Counted from the stretch's first letter, positions 17,042 to 25,825 are shown. The stretch: DNA of 64,000 nt from Bacteroidia bacterium (GCA_030429205.1 JAUICZ010000001.1:1974806-2038805); one strand, 5' to 3'. The notes: generated by a model not told the origin, from the sequence alone. Numbers and translations: made by a program.

Positions 17042-17512
17042 ATGATATTCTCAAGGAAGTACAGCTACACATCGTCTAGTACAGAGGAGGACCTGAAGAG
17101 CCGCCTCGTTGGTAAGCACATGAATGTGCATAATCTGGATTTTGAAGTATCAGAAAAAGACAGAATGCTCAAAATCATCCCTCATGCAGAGCAAGACACT
17201 AACATTAGAACGTTGCCAATAACTCATGTTGAGTTTAGTAAAAGTAAAGAGGGTAAAACCAGTATTGTGATTAATTCTAAAATGCGTAAGATAGATGCAG
17301 GAGGGCCTATGTTGATCATGGTATTTGTTTCATTCTTGATTATTGCATCAGTAATACTGCTTATTTTCGGACAGGGTAAATATATGACCTACACTTATAC
17401 ATTGGGTGGTATCGGGTTAGGCATCTTTATCATCTTCTGGGCTAGAATGGAAAGAGGCTATTTCGATTACGTTCGAAAAATAAGAGACTACATCAAAAAA
17501 CAAGCAGTTTAA
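17042..17512 (+). CDS. Uncharacterised membrane protein with two helices
   Basis: 156 residues from the ATG at 17042 (a GTG at 17036 adds two). The first 95 residues look soluble, with a beta-rich pattern (NLDFEVSEKDRMLKIIPHAEQ). Two hydrophobic helices follow: GPMLIMVFVSFLIIASVILLIF and YTLGGIGLGIFIIFWARM, then a basic tail. This layout suggests a PH-like or lipid-facing cytoplasmic domain with a hairpin anchor, but I do not recognise the family. Transcribed alone; the next gene is convergent. Confidence 0.65.
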   Translation: MIFSRKYSYTSSSTEEDLKSRLVGKHMNVHNLDFEVSEKDRMLKIIPHAEQDTNIRTLPITHVEFSKSKEGKTSIVINSKMRKIDAGGPMLIMVFVSFLIIASVILLIFGQGKYMTYTYTLGGIGLGIFIIFWARMERGYFDYVRKIRDYIKKQAV

Positions 17513-17551
17513 GATACAGTCTCTTACTAAGTAGTTTTATGTAAGCCTTGT

Positions 17552-18106
17552 TTAGTCTATATAAGGCTTCAGGCTATCTATTGGCACTTGTCCGCTAAAT
17601 ACCTTCTCTAGTTTCCTGTCTTTGTTATATATGTTTATTTGTGGTAGAGATTGGTATAAAAAAGTTTTATCTATATAACCGGCACTATCGACACCTAGCA
17701 CAATTTTAGGATAGCTGCGATATTTCGTTATATTTTGAAAGAATTGCAGATATCCTAACATTGAAGGTGCTGCAACAAATAATATCTTAGTCTTATTGAA
17801 CATGTCCATATTCTTTTCAAGAATATGAGTTTCGTCCTGACAATGTTCGCAAGTAGGGTTAAACAACATCACTAATAAGTTTGATTCACCTTCGAAATCT
17901 TTATTAGTTAATACTGTAGTATCGTGTGTAACAATCCTTACTGGAGGTAATGGTGCGCCTAACGCTTTGTAATCAATATTAGCGGTATCAATAGTTTGTT
18001 CTGTTGCTTCTTCTTTGTTTTTTTTCTTCTTCTTGTCCTTTTTTTGTGCATAAGTAACTACAACAGCACCAAAAAGGATTGTAATGATTAGTAATTTGCG
18101 TAGCAT
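17552..18106 (-). CDS. Secreted thioredoxin-fold protein
   Basis: 184 residues with a signal peptide (LLIITILFGAVVVTYAQ), a Lys-rich linker (KKDKKKKKNKEE) and a thioredoxin-like domain with a CEHC active site (Cys86, Cys89) in LFNPTCEHCQDE. A cis-Pro-like segment LPQINIY follows. It is probably a periplasmic thiol oxidoreductase of the TlpA/ResA type, though the FNPTCEHC context is atypical and the domain is short. It is convergent with the upstream membrane-protein gene and divergent from rarA (44-bp gap). Confidence 0.75.
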   Translation of the reverse strand: MLRKLLIITILFGAVVVTYAQKKDKKKKKNKEEATEQTIDTANIDYKALGAPLPPVRIVTHDTTVLTNKDFEGESNLLVMLFNPTCEHCQDETHILEKNMDMFNKTKILFVAAPSMLGYLQFFQNITKYRSYPKIVLGVDSAGYIDKTFLYQSLPQINIYNKDRKLEKVFSGQVPIDSLKPYID

Positions 18107-18150
18107 AGCAGCGAATATATGATTTTAGTTCTAAAGATATTGCTAATACT

Positions 18151-19419
18151 ATGACACCATTATCTCAAGTACCGTTGGCGGAAAGGGTTAGGCCAAATGT
18201 TTTAGAAGAGTTTATCGGACAGGAGCATCTTGTTGCGGAGGGTAAAGTTTTGCAGCAGATGTTACAAAACAGAAAAGCACACTCTATGATTCTTTGGGGT
18301 CCTCCCGGAGTAGGTAAAACTACATTGGCCCAAATTATTGCAGATGCTCTGGATATGACTTTTTTTACATTGAGTGCAATTGATAGTGGAGTAAGAGAGG
18401 TAAGAGCAGTGATTGAGAGTGCGAGGAAGGTTGGCCATGCATTATTATTTATAGATGAGATACATCGTTTCAACAAAGCGCAGCAAGATAGCTTGTTGGG
18501 TGCAGTAGAAAAGGGTATTATAACATTGATAGGTGCAACCACAGAAAACCCATCTTTCGAAGTGATCAGTGCCTTGTTGAGCAGGTGTCAGGTGTATGTG
18601 TTAGAGCCGTTAACAGCCGAGCATTTAAAGCAAATGGTCAACCAGGCTATTCAAATGGATACCTGGTTAAACGAAAGGCAGCCTGTAATAACCGACTGGG
18701 ATGCACTACTCCGCTTGAGTGGCGGTGATGGCAGGAGGTTGTTGAATTTGTTCGAACTGGTTATAACATCTCTGGATAAAGGACAAGCTATAACAAACGA
18801 TCTGGTGCAGAATATTGTGCAGCAGAAAATGGCTATTTATGATAAAACAGGTGAGCAGCATTACGATATTATATCCGCATTTATAAAGTCAATAAGAGGT
18901 AGCGATCCTAATGCGGCAATATATTATTTAGCCAGAATGATTGAAGGAGGGGAGGATCCTAAGTTCATCGCTCGCCGTATGGTTATATCTGCAAGCGAAG
19001 ATATTGGCAATGCAAACCCTAATGCATTGCTGTTAGCCACAACCACTTTCCAGTCAGTACAAATGATAGGTTATCCTGAATGTAGCATCGTTTTATCCCA
19101 GTGTGCTACCTATTTAGCATCATCGCCAAAGAGTAATGCATCTTATATGGCATTAAAGAAGGCGCAATCATTGGTGAGGAAAACTGGTGATCTTTCAATA
19201 CCATTGAATATTCGCAATGCACCTACTAAGTTGATGAAAGACCTAAACTATGGTAAAGGTTATCAGTATGCGCACGACTATCAAGGTAACTTTGTTCAAC
19301 ATGAGTTTATGCCTGAAGAGATAGCCGGTACTAAATTGTACGATCCCGGTAATAGCGCATCAGAGAACAGGCTTCGAGAATACCTGCGTAATAATTGGAA
19401 AGAGAAGTATGGATATTAG
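18151..19419 (+). CDS. rarA: Replication-associated recombination protein A (MgsA/RarA AAA+ ATPase)
   Basis: 422 residues. The start PLAERVRPNVLEEFIGQEHL is the RarA/clamp-loader-like N-terminus; Walker A is GPPGVGKTT, Walker B FIDEIHRFNKAQQD, sensor 1 GATTENPSFE, arginine finger region LLSRCQV. The C-terminal tetramerisation domain includes SIRGSDPNAAIYYLARMIEGGEDP and the conserved NAPTKLMKDLNYGKGYQYAHD. RarA acts at stalled replication forks together with RecA and SSB. Its 3' end overlaps the convergent TonB-domain gene by 89 bases. Confidence 0.95.
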   Translation: MTPLSQVPLAERVRPNVLEEFIGQEHLVAEGKVLQQMLQNRKAHSMILWGPPGVGKTTLAQIIADALDMTFFTLSAIDSGVREVRAVIESARKVGHALLFIDEIHRFNKAQQDSLLGAVEKGIITLIGATTENPSFEVISALLSRCQVYVLEPLTAEHLKQMVNQAIQMDTWLNERQPVITDWDALLRLSGGDGRRLLNLFELVITSLDKGQAITNDLVQNIVQQKMAIYDKTGEQHYDIISAFIKSIRGSDPNAAIYYLARMIEGGEDPKFIARRMVISASEDIGNANPNALLLATTTFQSVQMIGYPECSIVLSQCATYLASSPKSNASYMALKKAQSLVRKTGDLSIPLNIRNAPTKLMKDLNYGKGYQYAHDYQGNFVQHEFMPEEIAGTKLYDPGNSASENRLREYLRNNWKEKYGY

Positions 19420-19924
19420 TCAAGGTTAATACGGTAGAGGTAAGTATTACATCTACAGGTCGACCGCTTTGTATCCCCGGTGTCCATTTAGGCATATTTT
19501 GGATAATGCGAATAATATCTTCATTATCTACTGTTTGGCTGCTGTTTACAGGAATCTTTACTTGTTCTACTGCTCCTGTTTTTGATATAATGAAACTGAA
19601 AACTAAATCGCCGTTAATGATAATGTTTTTAGCTTGTGTGTAAGCTTGTATCTCTCTTTTTAAATGATCGTTCACATCATAGTCGGCTAAAGGCATATGT
19701 TCTACGTACTTAAATAGAGGTATGTCATTATGCCTAGTACACTTTTCAGGTTTATAGGGGTGGTATGGGTTAACAACTAATATTGTATCTATTCCATTAA
19801 TCACTGTCTTTTGATAGAAAGTATCTCCTTCGCAAATAATACGTTTAGTTTTTTCCGCGATCCTTGGTTGCGCCATGCTATTGTATGTAATAAGGGCGAA
19901 AAAAATCAATACAAAAAACTTCAT
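19331..19924 (-). CDS. Secreted TonB C-terminal-domain protein
   Basis: 197 residues from the ATG at 19924, which begins a clear signal peptide (KFFVLIFFALITYNSMAQ); the longer frame to 19957 is not needed. The C-terminal part resembles a TonB C-terminal domain (LVFSFIISKTGAVEQVKIPV, MPKWTPGIQSGRPVDV) but there is no Pro-rich linker or inner-membrane anchor, so it is a TonB-fold protein in the periplasm rather than a classical TonB. The last 30 residues are encoded opposite the end of rarA and look unlike family C-termini. It lies 35 bases after the YitT gene stop. Confidence 0.7.
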   Translation of the reverse strand: MKFFVLIFFALITYNSMAQPRIAEKTKRIICEGDTFYQKTVINGIDTILVVNPYHPYKPEKCTRHNDIPLFKYVEHMPLADYDVNDHLKREIQAYTQAKNIIINGDLVFSFIISKTGAVEQVKIPVNSSQTVDNEDIIRIIQNMPKWTPGIQSGRPVDVILTSTVLTLTNIHTSLSNYYAGILEACSLMRYYRDRTI

Positions 19925-19959
19925 GCAATAACAGATGCATGAAGAATGTGATTCCACAA

Positions 19960-20832
19960 CTAGTGAGCTACCTTTCTCTTCAATACGCCACCTGCAGTTT
20001 CTTTAATGGTGTGTGTAAATACAAATGCTTTCGAGTCGATATTATGAACAACATTTTTAAGCTTACGTACTTCAAGGCGTGTAATTACAGTGAACACAAT
20101 ATCGCAGTCGTGACTAACTTCGTAGCTGTCTTTCATAAAGCCGCGCTCACCTTTATATATGGTAATGCCTCTGCCCATGCGTAAAACAAGTGCTTCTTTT
20201 ACCTCTTCGCTCTTGCCGGATATGATTGTTACGCCTGTATATGCTTCTAAACCCTCGATCACATAATCGATAGTACGCATAGCAATATAATAAGTAAGCA
20301 TTGCGTATAGTGCTGTTTCAATATCAAAGTAAAAACCTGCACATATAAATAGAACCACGTTCATGGCTAAGATAACTTCTGTAATAGTGAAGCTGGTTTT
20401 CTTTAGCGTATATAATGCCAGTACTTCAATGCCGTCAATAGCACAACCGCCGCGCATGGCCAACCCAATACCTAAGCCCAGAAAGAAACCACCGAACATA
20501 GAAACCAGCAGGTTGTCTTTGGTTAGCTCCGGAAATGGAACAAATTGCATGACAATAGCCAGCCCAATAACAGCAATGCTGGTTTTTATGGCAAAGCCTT
20601 TACCGATTTGATAAGCACCCATTATGATGAATGGAAGGTTAGTAAGTATTATCAGTATCCCAAGGTTCCAGTGAAATACCTCGTGCCCGAAAAGAGAAAG
20701 CCCTGTTACGCCGCCATCTATAAAGTGGTTAGGTACTAAGAAGCTTTTCATTGCAAACGCACTGAATAAAATACCCAGAATAATGTAAACAGCATCTTGT
20801 ATTGCGTAGGAGAGTTTGTATTGTCCGCTCAT
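19960..20832 (-). CDS. YitT-family membrane protein (DUF161 + DUF2179)
   Basis: 290 residues. Five to six helices lie in the first two thirds, including the signatures FLVPNHFIDGGVTGLSLFG and GIGLAMRGGCAIDGIE, followed by a cytoplasmic DUF2179 domain (VTIISGKSEEVKEALVLRMGRG) at the C-terminus. The family is widespread and of unclear function; transport of a small molecule is only a guess. It starts 7 bases after the HD-domain gene stop, so they form an operon. Confidence 0.88.
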   Translation of the reverse strand: MSGQYKLSYAIQDAVYIILGILFSAFAMKSFLVPNHFIDGGVTGLSLFGHEVFHWNLGILIILTNLPFIIMGAYQIGKGFAIKTSIAVIGLAIVMQFVPFPELTKDNLLVSMFGGFFLGLGIGLAMRGGCAIDGIEVLALYTLKKTSFTITEVILAMNVVLFICAGFYFDIETALYAMLTYYIAMRTIDYVIEGLEAYTGVTIISGKSEEVKEALVLRMGRGITIYKGERGFMKDSYEVSHDCDIVFTVITRLEVRKLKNVVHNIDSKAFVFTHTIKETAGGVLKRKVAH

Positions 20833-20839
20833 GTGGTTT

Positions 20840-21421
20840 TTATTTGCCCAGCTTTGCTTTTACAGCAGCCAGGTTCTCGTCTTTCTTTTTTTGTCTTAGT
20901 TCTATTGCCGTTTTTGTGAAGTAGTGATGAGCTTCCAGAAATTTAACCTGCAACTCATTCCACTCGTCTTCTGTACTCAATATGCCGTAAACGCAAAGTT
21001 CATCAAATAATTTACCGCCTATTGTAAAGAAATCATCACGTCCCAGATAATCAAGGTCTGCATCGCAAATAATCTCTTCCAAGTGGTTTTGTGGTTTTTG
21101 AGGTACTTTGGTAGCTCTTATCATTCCACATATACGTTCTATGTCTTCATTGTTGTAACCATAGTCAGGTAAATGCTCTTTGGCTATTCCGCAAGAAAGC
21201 TCTTCGTGGTTTTTAGAGTTGATGAGGAAGCCTGAATCGTGAAATAAAGCAGCCGTTAAGAGTAACGTCAAGTCTGTATTGCTAATGTCTTCTCTATCAG
21301 CAATCTCTTTGCAAGAGCGAACAACATCTTTAACATGTCCTACACTGTGGTAAGATAAGTGATCCGGAAGCTCGTTCTTTAGTTTATTTAAGATGAATTC
21401 TTTAACCTCTGCGTATTTCAT
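20840..21421 (-). CDS. HD-domain metal-dependent phosphohydrolase
   Basis: 193 residues with the HD-domain ligands in order: H in YHSVGHVKDV, HD in LTAALFHDSGF, a later His in ELSCGIAKEHLPDYG and Asp in IICDADLDYLG. Such enzymes hydrolyse phosphoesters of nucleotides, often second messengers. Substrate unknown. It is the first gene of an HD, YitT and TonB-domain operon and is divergent from the TPR-adenylate cyclase gene over 79 bp. That neighbour makes a cyclic-nucleotide role attractive, though the domain is not a known cAMP phosphodiesterase type. Confidence 0.85.
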   Translation of the reverse strand: MKYAEVKEFILNKLKNELPDHLSYHSVGHVKDVVRSCKEIADREDISNTDLTLLLTAALFHDSGFLINSKNHEELSCGIAKEHLPDYGYNNEDIERICGMIRATKVPQKPQNHLEEIICDADLDYLGRDDFFTIGGKLFDELCVYGILSTEDEWNELQVKFLEAHHYFTKTAIELRQKKKDENLAAVKAKLGK

Positions 21422-21500
21422 AGGCAGTATTGTATCGCTAATATATTAAATCATTGATGTATTGCTTGCATGGTAAGCATAAAAATGTAATTTTTAGGAT

Positions 21501-23480
21501 ATGCGTACTGCACTCTGCATTATTACGTTATTTATGTTTGTGTTTTTTAGTGCTCCTGTCCAAGCTCAAGGTAGGGTGTATGTAGACTCGTTATTGAATG
21601 TATTGCATAGTGAAAAAAGCGATACAGGTAAGATAAAACTGCTAACCTCTTTAGCTGTTGAATATAATGATATAAATGTAGACTCTGCAAAATACTATTG
21701 CGACCAATTGTTAACACTGGCTGAAAAAACAGGCTGGAAAGAAGGAGTGTATGATGCGTATGCTACAGCCGGGATAGTTTGTCTGGTGAGAACAATTACA
21801 GATTCAGGCATCTATTACCACGAGAAGGCATTAAAGGGTTACAAGAGTTTAAAAGATTCAATTAGAATAGCAGAGAGCCTCGCTAATTTAGCTAGTGCGT
21901 ACAAATCAAATAACGAGCTGTCTAAAGCGCTGAAACTCTATTTCGACGCGTTGACTATTTACAAAAAGCAAGACTACAAAGATGGGATCTTAGTGCTATA
22001 TTCTGACATAGGGGAGTTGTACAGCAGGGTTGATGAAACAGATAAGGCAAAGGAGTATTACCAAAAAGCATTAGAGTTGAATAAGGAGTTGGGTGTAGCG
22101 TTTGAAGATGGTTACATAATGCTCAATATCGCATCATTATTTTTCGAAGAGGGGGACTTCGATAATACATTGAAGTATTGCGATTCAGCAATTTCGATAT
22201 TTAGAGATATAGATAATAGCTTTTATGAAGCTGTATGCAAAGACATAGCGGCTGAAGCGTATATAGGTAAATCTATGTACAACGAGGCAATGAAATATTT
22301 TATTGAATCGGGACTGTTTTATACAGAAGCAAATGATAGGATAAGCATTGCTGTTAACTACTTGAGTAAGGCAAATGTGCATTTGCAAGTAGCAAAAGAT
22401 ACTACCGGTTATAAAGTAGATAAGGCGTTGTTCCCAACATCAAAAAGAGCAAACTATGATAAGGCGGTAGTGTTGCTGGAACTTGCGAAGGAGATGAACG
22501 ATGAATCTGATTTGTTTGATATGATGCAGCTGGCACAGCTGTACGAGCTCTTGTCTGATGCTTATGAGTCTACAAACAACCCGGCAAAGGCATTGTCGTT
22601 CTTTAAAAAGAGAGTAGCGCTTACAGACTCTATAGTACAGCAGGATGAGGGGAAAAAGGTAGCTCAGCTCGACTCGAAAAGAGAGCTGGAGATAAAGAAC
22701 AAAGAAATAGAGCTACACAAGCTACTGGTAGTAAAGAAACGAAATGAGAGGGTGTATCTAATCGCTGGCATATTGCTCATGTTAATTGTTCTTGGTATTG
22801 TGTATAAGAACTACAGACAGAGAGGAGTAGCTAATAAGCTACTTGCTGAAGAGAAACATAAGTCAGAAGAATTGCTATTGAATATCTTACCGGAAGAAGT
22901 TGCAGAAGAGCTTAAGGAAAAAGGTTCCGCAAACGCTACACATTTTGATGAGGTAACTGTATTGTTTACTGATTTTGTGAACTTTTCAAAAGCAAGCGAA
23001 AGGATGGGGTCTCAAGAGCTGGTTGACGAACTGCATGCTTGCTTTAAGGCCTTTGATGAAATTGTAGTAAAACATCATATCGAAAAGATCAAAACCATAG
23101 GTGATGCTTACCTGGCAGTAAGCGGCTTGCCAGTAACGGATAGAAAACATGCTGAAAATGTTGTTGAAGCGGCAAAAGAGATACTGGGTTTTATGAAAAG
23201 TAGGCGAGCGGAGTTGGGCGACAAAACATTTGAAATACGTATAGGCGTACACAGTGGTGATGTTGTAGCGGGGATTGTAGGCGTGAAGAAATTTGCATAC
23301 GATATATGGGGCGATACGGTAAACACTGCAGCGCGTATGGAACAAAAAAGCCAGCCAGGCAAGATCAATATCTCACAAACTACCTACGAGTTGGTAAAGG
23401 ATAGATTCAGCTGCACTTATCGTGGTGAGTTAGAGGCTAAGAATAAGGGTAAGTTGAAGATGTACTTTGTAGAGGTATAA
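21501..23480 (+). CDS. TPR-sensor adenylate cyclase (class III)
   Basis: 659 residues. A signal peptide (LFMFVFFSAPVQAQ) is followed by about six TPR repeats to residue 380 (for example DKAKEYYQKALELNKELG), a coiled coil, one membrane helix (VYLIAGILLMLIVLGIVY, about 415-432), a linker helix and a class III cyclase domain. Metal-binding Asp491 (LFTDF) and Asp535 (TIGDAY), Lys531 and Asp601 (YDIWGD) that select ATP, and transition-state Asn608 and Arg612 are all present. So it should make cAMP in the cytoplasm in response to a periplasmic TPR signal. Confidence 0.92.
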   Translation: MRTALCIITLFMFVFFSAPVQAQGRVYVDSLLNVLHSEKSDTGKIKLLTSLAVEYNDINVDSAKYYCDQLLTLAEKTGWKEGVYDAYATAGIVCLVRTITDSGIYYHEKALKGYKSLKDSIRIAESLANLASAYKSNNELSKALKLYFDALTIYKKQDYKDGILVLYSDIGELYSRVDETDKAKEYYQKALELNKELGVAFEDGYIMLNIASLFFEEGDFDNTLKYCDSAISIFRDIDNSFYEAVCKDIAAEAYIGKSMYNEAMKYFIESGLFYTEANDRISIAVNYLSKANVHLQVAKDTTGYKVDKALFPTSKRANYDKAVVLLELAKEMNDESDLFDMMQLAQLYELLSDAYESTNNPAKALSFFKKRVALTDSIVQQDEGKKVAQLDSKRELEIKNKEIELHKLLVVKKRNERVYLIAGILLMLIVLGIVYKNYRQRGVANKLLAEEKHKSEELLLNILPEEVAEELKEKGSANATHFDEVTVLFTDFVNFSKASERMGSQELVDELHACFKAFDEIVVKHHIEKIKTIGDAYLAVSGLPVTDRKHAENVVEAAKEILGFMKSRRAELGDKTFEIRIGVHSGDVVAGIVGVKKFAYDIWGDTVNTAARMEQKSQPGKINISQTTYELVKDRFSCTYRGELEAKNKGKLKMYFVEV

Positions 23481-23490
23481 GAGCCTCTAC
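23469..23490. terminator. Bidirectional hairpin at convergent cyclase/DUF2007 ends
   Basis: GTAGAGG (23469-23475) pairs with CCTCTAC (23484-23490) around an 8-base loop. It contains both stop codons. There is no strong T run, so termination is only plausible. Confidence 0.35.
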
Positions 23491-23873
23491 TTCATATAGT
23501 CTATTAGGCTACTGACAGCATCACGAACATAATCGCCAAAGCCAATAGCCATGCCTATGAAAGTGAGTATCAAGATCAATAAGACTAGTTTTGCGCCTAA
23601 AGGAAGTTTTCGTTTGAATGCGCTATTAATGGTTGTTCCTGATATAGAGCTGCTTTGGTTGTAGCTGGTATCTTTTAAAAGTAGTTTTGCTTGTTCAACA
23701 TCGCTATCAACTACCTGAAGTTTAATGCCACCTACAGCAATGTCCAGTAAGGGATCCCAAGTAACTGTTTGTTCATCCTTTACATAACAGGTGATGCCAT
23801 CAGCTTCCAGCCTGCCTTTTATGACATGTAAATCAAAACTGCTTGAAAAAGTGGCTATTGTTACTAGGTTCAT
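23487..23873 (-). CDS. DUF2007 (putative signal-transducing) domain protein with C-terminal helix
   Basis: 128 residues. The N-terminal 70 residues match DUF2007 (LVTIATFSSSFDLHVIKGRL, then GGIKLQVVDSDVEQAKLLL), a small PII-like alpha/beta fold. A hydrophobic helix near the C-terminus (LGAKLVLLILILTFIGMAI) anchors it in the membrane. Function unknown. It follows the next upstream gene on the same strand by 9 bases. Confidence 0.85.
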   Translation of the reverse strand: MNLVTIATFSSSFDLHVIKGRLEADGITCYVKDEQTVTWDPLLDIAVGGIKLQVVDSDVEQAKLLLKDTSYNQSSSISGTTINSAFKRKLPLGAKLVLLILILTFIGMAIGFGDYVRDAVSSLIDYMK

Positions 23874-23882
23874 TTGTTGAAT

Positions 23883-24617
23883 TTAAACCATTTCTCTCTT
23901 TACCTCATCAAGAAAGTTACGGTGATTGCCTGCGAATGGCTTTTCCGATATAATAATTCTACTTCCTCTGTATGCTGTTGTCGCTTTAATATACTCACCA
24001 TCGTGCATGGTCAGTTTTATTCCTGCTCTTTTTAAGATGGGCTCAGCGCGGTTTTTGAAATTAGTCATAAGGAGCACATTTTTAGGCTGAAGCAAGCTCA
24101 ATTCTTCTTTAAATAAGTGTGCTGCATTGGCCAGTTGAGCTTTAAATATAGCTTCAGGGAGTTTGTCGGTGTTTATTGGTATGATTTTCAGCAAATTACT
24201 GTATGCTATTATGTGGTTCCAGTCAGTATCGTTGCGTCCATAGCGCTCAATAGACAATTTTTGGGCAATGTTCCAAAAGAAAGATCGATACAAGCTGTGT
24301 TTTATCCAGTATTTATTTACCCAGTCTAATGCACACCCCCGAGAAACTACTGATTGTTCGTGAGCCCTTTTTACAATAACCTCTATTTGGGTCTTGTTTT
24401 TAGTGAGTTTAAATACAGGTTTCCAATCATTGGCGAGTTCACCGTATACAATAAGCTCTCTTTTCTCTTCGTATTCTTTCCCGATCATAGGGTAGAACAT
24501 GCTGTATCTTTCCTTCAAAAGCTCTGTTTCTTCCTCTGTTTCAAGAAACCTGGCCAGATCCAGCAATGTTTTCTCTAAGCTGAGATTATATAGCGATATC
24601 TTCTCTATTTTTGCCAT
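23883..24617 (-). CDS. Uncharacterised protein, possibly uracil-DNA-glycosylase-like fold
   Basis: 244 residues, no signal peptide or membrane helix. I do not recognise the family with confidence. The pattern MFYPMIGKEYEEKRELIVYG followed by ELANDW, a central FWNIAQKLS/NHIIAYSNLLKI region and a late strand PKNVLLMTN resembles small UDG-superfamily-like proteins of Bacteroidota that carry an IGxExxGW motif. This is inference only. It shares a transcript with the DUF2007 gene and is divergent from the S10 operon over 186 bp. Confidence 0.5.
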   Translation of the reverse strand: MAKIEKISLYNLSLEKTLLDLARFLETEEETELLKERYSMFYPMIGKEYEEKRELIVYGELANDWKPVFKLTKNKTQIEVIVKRAHEQSVVSRGCALDWVNKYWIKHSLYRSFFWNIAQKLSIERYGRNDTDWNHIIAYSNLLKIIPINTDKLPEAIFKAQLANAAHLFKEELSLLQPKNVLLMTNFKNRAEPILKRAGIKLTMHDGEYIKATTAYRGSRIIISEKPFAGNHRNFLDEVKREMV

Positions 24618-24729
24618 AATTTTGGTGCGTCAAGCTACAGCATTTATTGTTAATTCAACTTCAATTTTTCAGTAAAAAAGGGTGGCTTGAAAAAAGAACA
24701 ACAAAAAAATAAATTTTCTCGCTAATTAT

Positions 24730-24761
24730 TTTGTTGAATTCAAAACTTCCGTTTACCTTTG
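24730..24761 (+). promoter_or_regulatory. Main promoter of the S10-spc operon
   Basis: TTTG at 24730-24733 and TACCTTTG at 24754-24761 are separated by 20 bases, an ideal Bacteroidota -33/-7 pair. The expected transcript start leaves a leader of about 35-40 bases before rpsJ. The upstream region is A/T-rich with A runs, like an UP element. Confidence 0.8.
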
Positions 24762-24803
24762 CAGTCCCAAAATTTTAACGGGTAGAAGAAGTTATTTATA
24801 AGT

Positions 24804-25109
24804 ATGTCACAGCGTATCAGAATAAAGCTTAAGTCTTACGACCACAATTTGGTAGACAAATCTGCTGAGAAAATAGTGAAAACTGTGCGCAACACAGGAG
24901 CGGTAGTTACTGGTCCTATTCCGTTGCCAACACAGAAGAAGATCTTTACAGTATTGCGCTCACCACACGTGAATAAAAAATCACGCGAGCAGTTCCAACT
25001 ATGCACACACAAGCGTTTGTTGGATATATACACATCTTCTTCTCGTACAGTTGACGCTCTTTCGAAACTAGACCTGCCTAGCGGTGTTGAAGTAGAGATT
25101 AAAGCGTAA
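24804..25109 (+). CDS. rpsJ: 30S ribosomal protein S10
   Basis: 101 residues with the S10 signatures [40 protein letters not shown] and [19 protein letters not shown]. Part of the 30S head, near the A site; S10 (NusE) also binds NusB in transcription antitermination. It is the first gene of the operon, with a short leader. fusA, which usually precedes it in this phylum, is absent. Confidence 0.98.
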   Translation: MSQRIRIKLKSYDHNLVDKSAEKIVKTVRNTGAVVTGPIPLPTQKKIFTVLRSPHVNKKSREQFQLCTHKRLLDIYTSSSRTVDALSKLDLPSGVEVEIKA

Positions 25110-25141
25110 GAAATTTGGTTCTTTAACAATAATTGAAAAAC

Positions 25142-25184
25142 CATCAATCCCGGCCCACACAGCGGTCAAGTCGGGCGCTTGATG
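25142..25184 (+). promoter_or_regulatory. Hairpin in the rpsJ-rplC spacer
   Basis: CATCAA (25142-25147) pairs with TTGATG (25179-25184) and CCCG (25049+100, i.e. 25149-25152) with CGGG (25172-25175), ending 15 bases before the rplC start codon. Being inside a ribosomal-protein operon, it may be an autoregulatory RNA element. No T run follows. Confidence 0.45.
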
Positions 25185-25199
25185 AAACATATATTGACA

Positions 25200-25823
25200 A
25201 TGAAAGGTATAATTGGCAAAAAAATCGGCATGACAAGTGTGTTTGACGCAAACGGCAAACAGGTTGCTTGTACTATTATTGAAGCCGGTCCTTGTGTGGT
25301 TACGCAGAAAAAAACCGAAGAAACAGACGGTTATAATGCGTTACAGATAGCCTACGGCGAGGCTAAAGAAAAAAATACGCCTAAAGCTCAGCTAAATCAT
25401 TTTGCGAAAGCAAATACCACTCCTAAAGCTGTAGTTAAAGAAATTCGTAACAGTTCCATAGAAAAAGAAGTTGGTGAAGAAATTACCTGCGAAATCTTTG
25501 CAGAAGGCGAAGAAGTTAGCGTGGTAGGTACTTCAAAAGGTAAAGGTTTCCAAGGTGTTGTAAAACGCCACGGATTTGCCGGTGTGGGTGAAGCTACACA
25601 CGGTCAGCACAACCGCCAGCGTTCTCCGGGTTCTATCGGTGGTGCATCTACTCCTTCTCGTGTATACAAAGGTATGAAGATGGCCGGCCGTATGGGTGGT
25701 GAGCGTGTGAAAATCAAAGCGCTTAAGGTAATGAAAGTATTTCCTGAGAAGAACTTCGTTCTAGTTACGGGTTCTGTTCCGGGTCATAATGGTTCAATTG
25801 TTTTAATTCAGAATAATAAGTAG
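25200..25823 (+). CDS. rplC: 50S ribosomal protein L3
   Basis: 207 residues from the ATG at 25200, which gives the standard start MKGIIGKKIGMTSVF; TTG 25179 and ATG 25182 would add unsupported residues. The central loop GHGQ-type region is seen as GVGEATHGQHNRQRSPGSIG, including the Gln that is methylated in some bacteria. Early-assembly protein near the peptidyl-transferase centre. Confidence 0.97.
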   Translation: MKGIIGKKIGMTSVFDANGKQVACTIIEAGPCVVTQKKTEETDGYNALQIAYGEAKEKNTPKAQLNHFAKANTTPKAVVKEIRNSSIEKEVGEEITCEIFAEGEEVSVVGTSKGKGFQGVVKRHGFAGVGEATHGQHNRQRSPGSIGGASTPSRVYKGMKMAGRMGGERVKIKALKVMKVFPEKNFVLVTGSVPGHNGSIVLIQNNK

Positions 25824-25825
25824 TC

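Noticed and set aside
17543-17569. AAGCCTT/AAGGCTT hairpin between convergent genes as terminator
   Set aside because: Long loop, no T run, and it includes the end of a coding region.
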